A program made the translations under genes and the position numbers. This document shows positions 58,790 to 64,000 of a DNA stretch of 64,000 nucleotides, one piece after another. Under the pieces are notes generated by a model. It was not told the DNA's origin. It searched no databases and saw only the letters and a list, made by a program, of their open reading frames with translations. Source of the DNA: Cryptomeria japonica (taxonomy: Eukaryota > Streptophyta > Pinopsida > Cupressales > Cupressaceae); contig NC_081412.1 of the NCBI RefSeq assembly GCF_030272615.1, positions 37,826,911 to 37,890,910 of the forward strand. Direction: 5' to 3'. The first letter of the stretch is position 1. The number at the start of each line of letters is the position of its first letter.

Positions 58790-61700
58790 GGACCATATAG
58801 AGTCAGAGATTGGAGAAAATATGATGTTCAATAGAGTCTTGATAAGACAGTCGGTTAAGGATGAACCTAAGCATAGGAGAGCATTGTTTAGGGTGAGATG
58901 CAAGATCCTTGGTAAAATTTGCAAGATGATAGTTGATTCAGGGTCAACTGATAACATCATATCAGATGAGGTAGCCAAGAAGTTGAAACTCACAAGGATA
59001 CCCCACACCAGCCCTTACAAGGTGACATGGTTGAATCAAGACCAGAGTGTGCTTGTCAATGAACAGACTTGGGTAGAGTTCTCTATTGGAGGATACAAGG
59101 ATAAGATCCTTTGTGATGTGTTACCCATGGATGCCTATCATCTATTGCTAGGTAGACCCTATCAATTTGATAGGAAGGTGATCTATGATGGAGATGAGAA
59201 CTCCATTTCCTTCAAGAAGGACAGTAGAACCTTTAAGATTCAATCTCTGACAGAGAATGATGAGGAAACCTCAAGAACACCTAGTGTCTTACTGAATACT
59301 AGTAAAGAGTTCTTACACTTGCTACATGAGGAGGAGATAGTGAGGTGTGCCATCTTTGTGAAGCCAAAGGATGAGGAAGACAAGTTGTAGATAGAGGTAC
59401 CCAAGAAGGTGAAGCAAATGTTGCAAGAGTATAAGGACATAGTGAGTGATGGAGCACCTGCAACACTTCCACCAAGAAGGTCTATAAGCCATCAAATAGA
59501 CTTTGTTCTTAGTGCATCCCCACCTAATAAAGTTGCATATAAGCTCACACCCGATCAAAACAAGGAGGTGGCAAGGCAAGTGTAGGAGTTGTTGGATCAA
59601 GGACTGATCAAGAAGAGCATCAACCCATGTGCAGTCCTGGTAGTGCTTGCATCAAAGAAGGGAGGCAAGTGGAGACTTTGTACTGATTCAAGGGCAATCA
59701 ATAGGATTACCATAAGGTACAGATTTCCCATTCCTAGAATAGAGAATTTGATGGACTGTTTAGGTGGTGCCATGTATTTTACTAAGTTGGACCTTAAAAG
59801 TGGTTATCATCAGATTAGGATCAAGGAGGGTGATGAGTGGAAGACCACTTTTAAGACCACAGAAGGGTTGCATCAATGGCTTGTGATGCCATTTGGACTC
59901 ACCAATGCCCCAAGCACCTTCATGAGGTTGATGAATGAGGTGTTAAAGGACTTCATAGGTAGGTTTGTGGTGGTGTACTTAGATGACATACTCATCTATA
60001 GCAGAACCAAAGAGGAGCACCTAGAACATCTGAGGTTAGTCCTAGAGAGGTTGCATGAAGAGAAGTTGGAAATCAACTTAGAAAAGTGTGACTTTTTGAA
60101 GCAAGAGTTGGTCTACTTGGGATTTGTGGTGTCTAAGGGAACCTTGAAGATGGATCCAAACAAAGTGGAGGCAATCTTGAATTGGCTTGCCTCTAAAACA
60201 GGGACTGAAGTTAGGAGTTTCCATGGTTTAGCCCAATTATATAGAAAGTTTGTGAGGAACTTGAGTGGCATATGTGCACCAGTACTTGACACTATAAAAG
60301 AATGCCTAAAAACCAAATTCAAGTGGACTGAATAGGCTGATAAAGCATTCCAATTATTGAAGCAAGAAGTAGCCACAAAACCCATCCTACTCTTACCTAC
60401 TTTTGACAAGCTATTTACATTGGAATGTGATGCAAGTGGCATTGCAGTAGGGGGTGTATTGAGTCAAGAGGGAAGGCTTGTGGCATTTTTCAGTGAGAAG
60501 CTTAATGAAGCAGAGAAGAAGTACTCAACCTATGACCTAGAGTTGTATGCACTAGTTCAGTCTCTCAAAAAGTGGAGGCATTACCTACTCCCAAAAGAAT
60601 TTGTGGTGTTCACAGATAACCAGGCTTTGAGTTACATTAACACTCAAGAGAAGCTTAGCAATAGACATTTGAAATGGATGGAATACCTCCAATCTTTTAC
60701 CTTTACCATCAAGCATAAAAAGGGGCAACTCAACAAGGTGGCAGATGCTTTGAGCAGGAAGTTGTTGACTGTCCAAGAGTTACAATTGCAGAGCATAGGA
60801 ATAGAAGGTTTCAAGGACCTCTATGAAGTAGATGAAGACTTCTCATCAGCCTATAAGGTCTGCAAGGAGTTTGAGAATCATTTTCATGGTGAGTATGCAA
60901 AATACACTCTTCAAAGTGGTCTCTTGTTCAAAGGTAATCAATTATGTGTGCCTAGAGGATCCATGAGAGAAAATCTCATACAAGAGAAACACAATGGTAG
61001 TCTAAGTGGATACTTTGGGATCGATAAAACCTTGGATCTAGTACAGAGGTACTACTATTGGCCTAGGTTGCCAAGGGATGTGAGAAGGTATGTGGATCAG
61101 TGTGGTGTGTGTCAAAGAGCCAAAGGAGGGTCAAGTAATGCAAGCCTCTATCAGCCATTACCGGTCCCAAATAGGCCTTGGGAGTGTGTGAGCATGGACT
61201 CTGTAGTAGGACTCCCCAAGATAAAGATAGGTATGGATATCATCTATGTGGTAGTAGACAAGTTTTCTAAGATGAGCCATTTCATTCCATGTAAAACTAC
61301 TCATGATGCTAGCTATGTTGCACATCTCTTCTCTAAGGAGATTTTAAGGATTCATGGACTCCCACTAAGTATTGTTTCAGATAGGGACAACAAGTTCATG
61401 GGCCATTTTTGGCAAACCTTATGGAAAAGACTAGGGACCAATTTATCATTTAGCTTAGCTTACCATCCACAAATTGATGGTCAAACTAAAGTCATTAATA
61501 GGGTGTTAGGCAACTTGTTGAGGTGTCTAACCAAGAAGTATGGGCAGACATGGGATCTAGTCATTCCACAAGTGGAGTATGCCTACAATGACAGTGTAAA
61601 TAGGACCACTAGAAGGAGTCCTTTTGAAGTTGTCTATGGTAGACATCCAAGGGGAGTGTGTGAATTAAGAGAACTTGGTTCCATGGAGATGAAGAGTGGG

Positions 61701-62273
61701 CAAGCAGAGGACTTCACTCAAACCATCAAGGAGGTCCAAGAACAAGTCAAGAGAGCCATCCTAGAGTCCACTAAAAAACTGAAAGCTAAAGTGGACGAGA
61801 AAAGGAGAGAGGTTCAATTCAAAGTGGGTGACTATGTGATAGTCCATGTGAGCAAAGCTAGAATGTGAAGCGACAAACCTACTAAACTACAAATGAAGAG
61901 GGTAGGACCTTGTAGAATTCTATCAAAATGTGGTGAGAACGCCTACAAGGTTGATCTTCCTTCAGATTTGGCTATATCACCAGTCTTTAATGTTGCTGAT
62001 CTGACATTATACAAGGGTGAAATAGCAGGGCAAACTAAGAATCAAGCCAAGGTACTGCCGGACTTGGATGTGAATACCTTACCTCAAATGAAGCAGCCCA
62101 TAGTAGAGGAGATCTTAGAGTCAAGGGTGAAAAAGTCCACTAGACACCAAGTCTATATGGAACACTTGGTGAAGTGGGAAGGTCAACCTGAGTCTGAAGC
62201 CACTTGGGTTGAGGAGGGCAGGTTCAAGAGACTTGGTATCAACCCAACTCTCATTTCTCCCCTATTTCCTTAA
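58790..62273 (+). CDS. Chromovirus pol: PR, RT, RNase H, integrase, chromodomain
   Basis: Protease: [13 protein letters not shown] near 58927. RT at about 59589-60330: [40 protein letters not shown] and the catalytic [11 protein letters not shown] near 59970. RNase H at about 60415-60760: [37 protein letters not shown]. Integrase at about 61000-61700: a zinc-binding YYYWPRL...CGVCQRAKG stretch and the core with [18 protein letters not shown] and [10 protein letters not shown]. Chromodomain at about 62100-62240: [27 protein letters not shown]. In the family the chromodomain steers integration to modified chromatin. Broken as a whole. Confidence 0.9.
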
Positions 62274-62293
62274 TTTTGTGTAGAGGAGGAGTA

Positions 62294-63881
62294 TGGTGTA
62301 GGAGCACCCTTCTAAGGTCTTCCTCCTTTTGGTTTTTGTTGGTGTTTTGCTTCTTTAAGAAGCCATTGTAAATGTAATAAGAGTCATGAGCTCATTGGTC
62401 TTATTTAGGTCCTAGTTTAGGTCCTAGGTTCTCAAGTCTTGGGTGAGGTTTCTTGTGGAGGAGAGGGTATGTGTGCCATTGATGATTTTGGGGTCCTTTT
62501 AGCATGGTGGTGTCCATAGGATAGCCCAAGGTAGGCCTAGGAGTCAAGAAAAGCAACATTGCAAAAGTTGCTCAAAAGTTGCAAAAAATTGCATGACAAC
62601 TCTTCAAAGTTGTCAAGCAACTTTTCCACCTAATAGGTCAAAAACCTTAGTTTAGTGTGGAGAACCCTAATTTTGGCACCCAGATTGAGGAAAGGATACT
62701 ATATATTGTTACAAACCCTAAAATGAGGGGGTTGGATGTAAGTTTTTGTATGGCCCAAGAAAAGAGACCTTGACTGTGACTGTAATTTTGTTGCCAGTTG
62801 GCTCAAATGGAGCATTAGAGAGTGATAATGGATTGTTTTGCAGACTAAACTGTGTTGAGAGCTTTGTGTTGTGTTTACTCTTCCATTTTGAGCAATTAGT
62901 TTTGTTGTGAGTCCTTTGTAAATATTTTGTAAAGCACTCTTTCATTGTCCAGTTTTGGACTGTTTTGTGTCAATGGGTTGACAACTCCTATCCCCATTGT
63001 GGAATCACCATGAAACCATGGGAAATAGGAGTGCAAACCCTGTACATTACCTCAGAGCAAGCAGGGCCCTTGAAGATGTATGGAAGCCATCCAAAGACCC
63101 ACTCCTAGGAGAGACTGGACAATGCCTGGCTAGGAAGGGTTAAGGTTGCAGAGGTCCATGAGAGCAAGGAAGGTCAGAGGAGGATGCACCCTTTGGAGGA
63201 GTTGTAGAGGGGTGTGTGGAGCACCATTGGTGAGAAGGAGGAGATTCCACCAAACCAGACAAGGTGGTAAAAACACCAAACCATCACTGTGACCTAGGCA
63301 GGCCTTAAAAAACCCTCTTAAAAAACCGTTAAAAACCCCAAAATTCACCTAGGGCAGTGTACGGACACTTGGAGGCCCAAAACCTGGAAAATCTTTGAGC
63401 TTTTTCCAATTGAACAGTAGTCCTTTTGGGAAGTTTCACAAGTTGGGTCATCATTTACAAGAGAGAGCCCTAAAAGTCTGGAATGGAGGCCTAATTGGGC
63501 TTATTCCTTGTAGCCCTATTTTGCAAGGAAGAAGCAAAATAGTGAGATCGGTAACAAATAGGAAGGTCTAAACCCCTTGGAGGCACATGAATGGATGGAA
63601 AACCATGTCTAAGACCTGTCCTATCCTTGGTAGGACCTAAGAAGGTGTAGGACAAGCCAAACCCTTATTAGCCTCAATAAGGGTTCTTTTGAATCTCATG
63701 AGTAGGTGAGACCTTAGGAGAAGTATTGCAAGTTGTTGGTGGGTGGATTGGGCAAGGTCAGGGGATTCCACAAGAAAGGGAAGTCCTAGAGACCCTAGGG
63801 TGTGGTTAGAACACCTGGTGATCCAAGGAATGCATCAAAGAGCATAGACTAGGCTAGTCTATCCCATACCCATTCCCATCA
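62294..63881 (+). repeat. 3' LTR of the chromovirus
   Basis: Starts TGGTGTAGGAGC after a purine-rich tract, ends CATTCCCATCA, 1588 bp. Co-linear with 55995-57595, with a few small length differences. Confidence 0.9.
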
Positions 63882-64000
63882 GGGGGGTTAAGAGAATTGG
63901 AATGGTTTAAAAGGAATTTTAGAAGAAGGGTTAGTGTGCAAGTGGGCTTTGTAGGAGAATGCAAGTGAGAAAGATTTTTTAGGATTTTCATTGGAATAAA

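Larger units (their letters stand above)
55995..63881 (+). mobile_element. Structurally complete chromovirus (Ty3/gypsy)
   Basis: Two LTRs (55995-57595 and 62294-63881), GGGGG target duplications (55990-55994 and 63882-63886), Met-type primer site, purine-rich tract GAGGAGGAG before the right LTR, and all expected domains in order: gag, CCHC knuckle, protease, RT, RNase H, integrase and C-terminal chromodomain. The reading frame has roughly half a dozen breaks. LTRs differ at about 4 percent by eye over the first 650 bp, so it is the youngest element here. It lies inside an older element's LTR. Confidence 0.93.
55062..64000 (-). repeat. LTR of the outer element, split by a nested chromovirus
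   Basis: Pieces 55062-55994 and 63887-64000 (running off the window) are inferred to be one LTR, separated by the element at 55995-63881. The left piece has TATAAATA on the minus strand (55513-55520). The edge next to the primer site reads TGTATGCC on the plus strand. The partner LTR was not seen. Confidence 0.6.

Noticed and set aside
1-64000. tRNA, rRNA and microRNA genes
   Set aside because: I looked for tRNA-like arms and rRNA signatures by eye and saw none I could support. A covariance-model scan could still find small ones.

Overview
The window looks like conifer (gymnosperm) nuclear DNA. It is AT-rich and sparsely genic, and it is dominated by old, nested, mostly one-ended Ty3/gypsy-like LTR elements. 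The one clear host gene is a TIR-NBS-LRR (TNL) resistance gene whose C-terminal exon looks like the extra post-LRR domain I associate with conifer TNLs. The species call is inference; I saw no rRNA, tRNA, CRISPR array or bacterial-style operon.

Layout. 1-2550: left-edge chromovirus-like LTR element, minus strand (gag, exact Met-tRNA primer site, LTR). 2551-5234: AT-rich, no gene seen. 5235-11698 (minus): five-exon TNL gene that reads through in phase at every junction; its 2.5-kb first intron carries a small broken LTR element (8820-10371). 11950-15878: an LTR element on the minus strand, sitting in the gene's upstream region. 15879-21814: non-coding, with a degenerate telomere-like tract, a 1.9-kb purine/pyrimidine inverted repeat and a second copy of the TNL upstream sequence. 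22982-32506: two pieces of a decayed transposase-like gene, separated by a gag-protease LTR element (23740-29941). 34403-38172: a head-to-head pair, made of a new eight-exon gene of unknown function (minus) and a decayed plant-mobile-domain (PMD) gene (plus). The PMD intron holds an array of small hairpins with compensatory stem changes. 39895-47369: minus-strand gypsy element with gag, protease and an integrase tail. 47370-50940: AT-rich and minisatellite DNA. About 51650-54350: a related gypsy fossil on the plus strand. 54360-64000: a minus-strand LTR element whose LTR was split by a structurally complete chromovirus (55995-63881) with GGGGG target duplications.

How the parts relate. The TNL is the only gene that looks plainly functional: TIR NADase/signalling, NB-ARC switch, LRR and post-LRR sensing modules. 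Its intron and promoter have both been targets for LTR elements. The eight-exon gene and the PMD gene share a 362-bp intergenic stretch and may have moved or been expressed together. The least explained items are the eight-exon gene, the PMD-intron hairpin array and the giant purine/pyrimidine inverted repeat.
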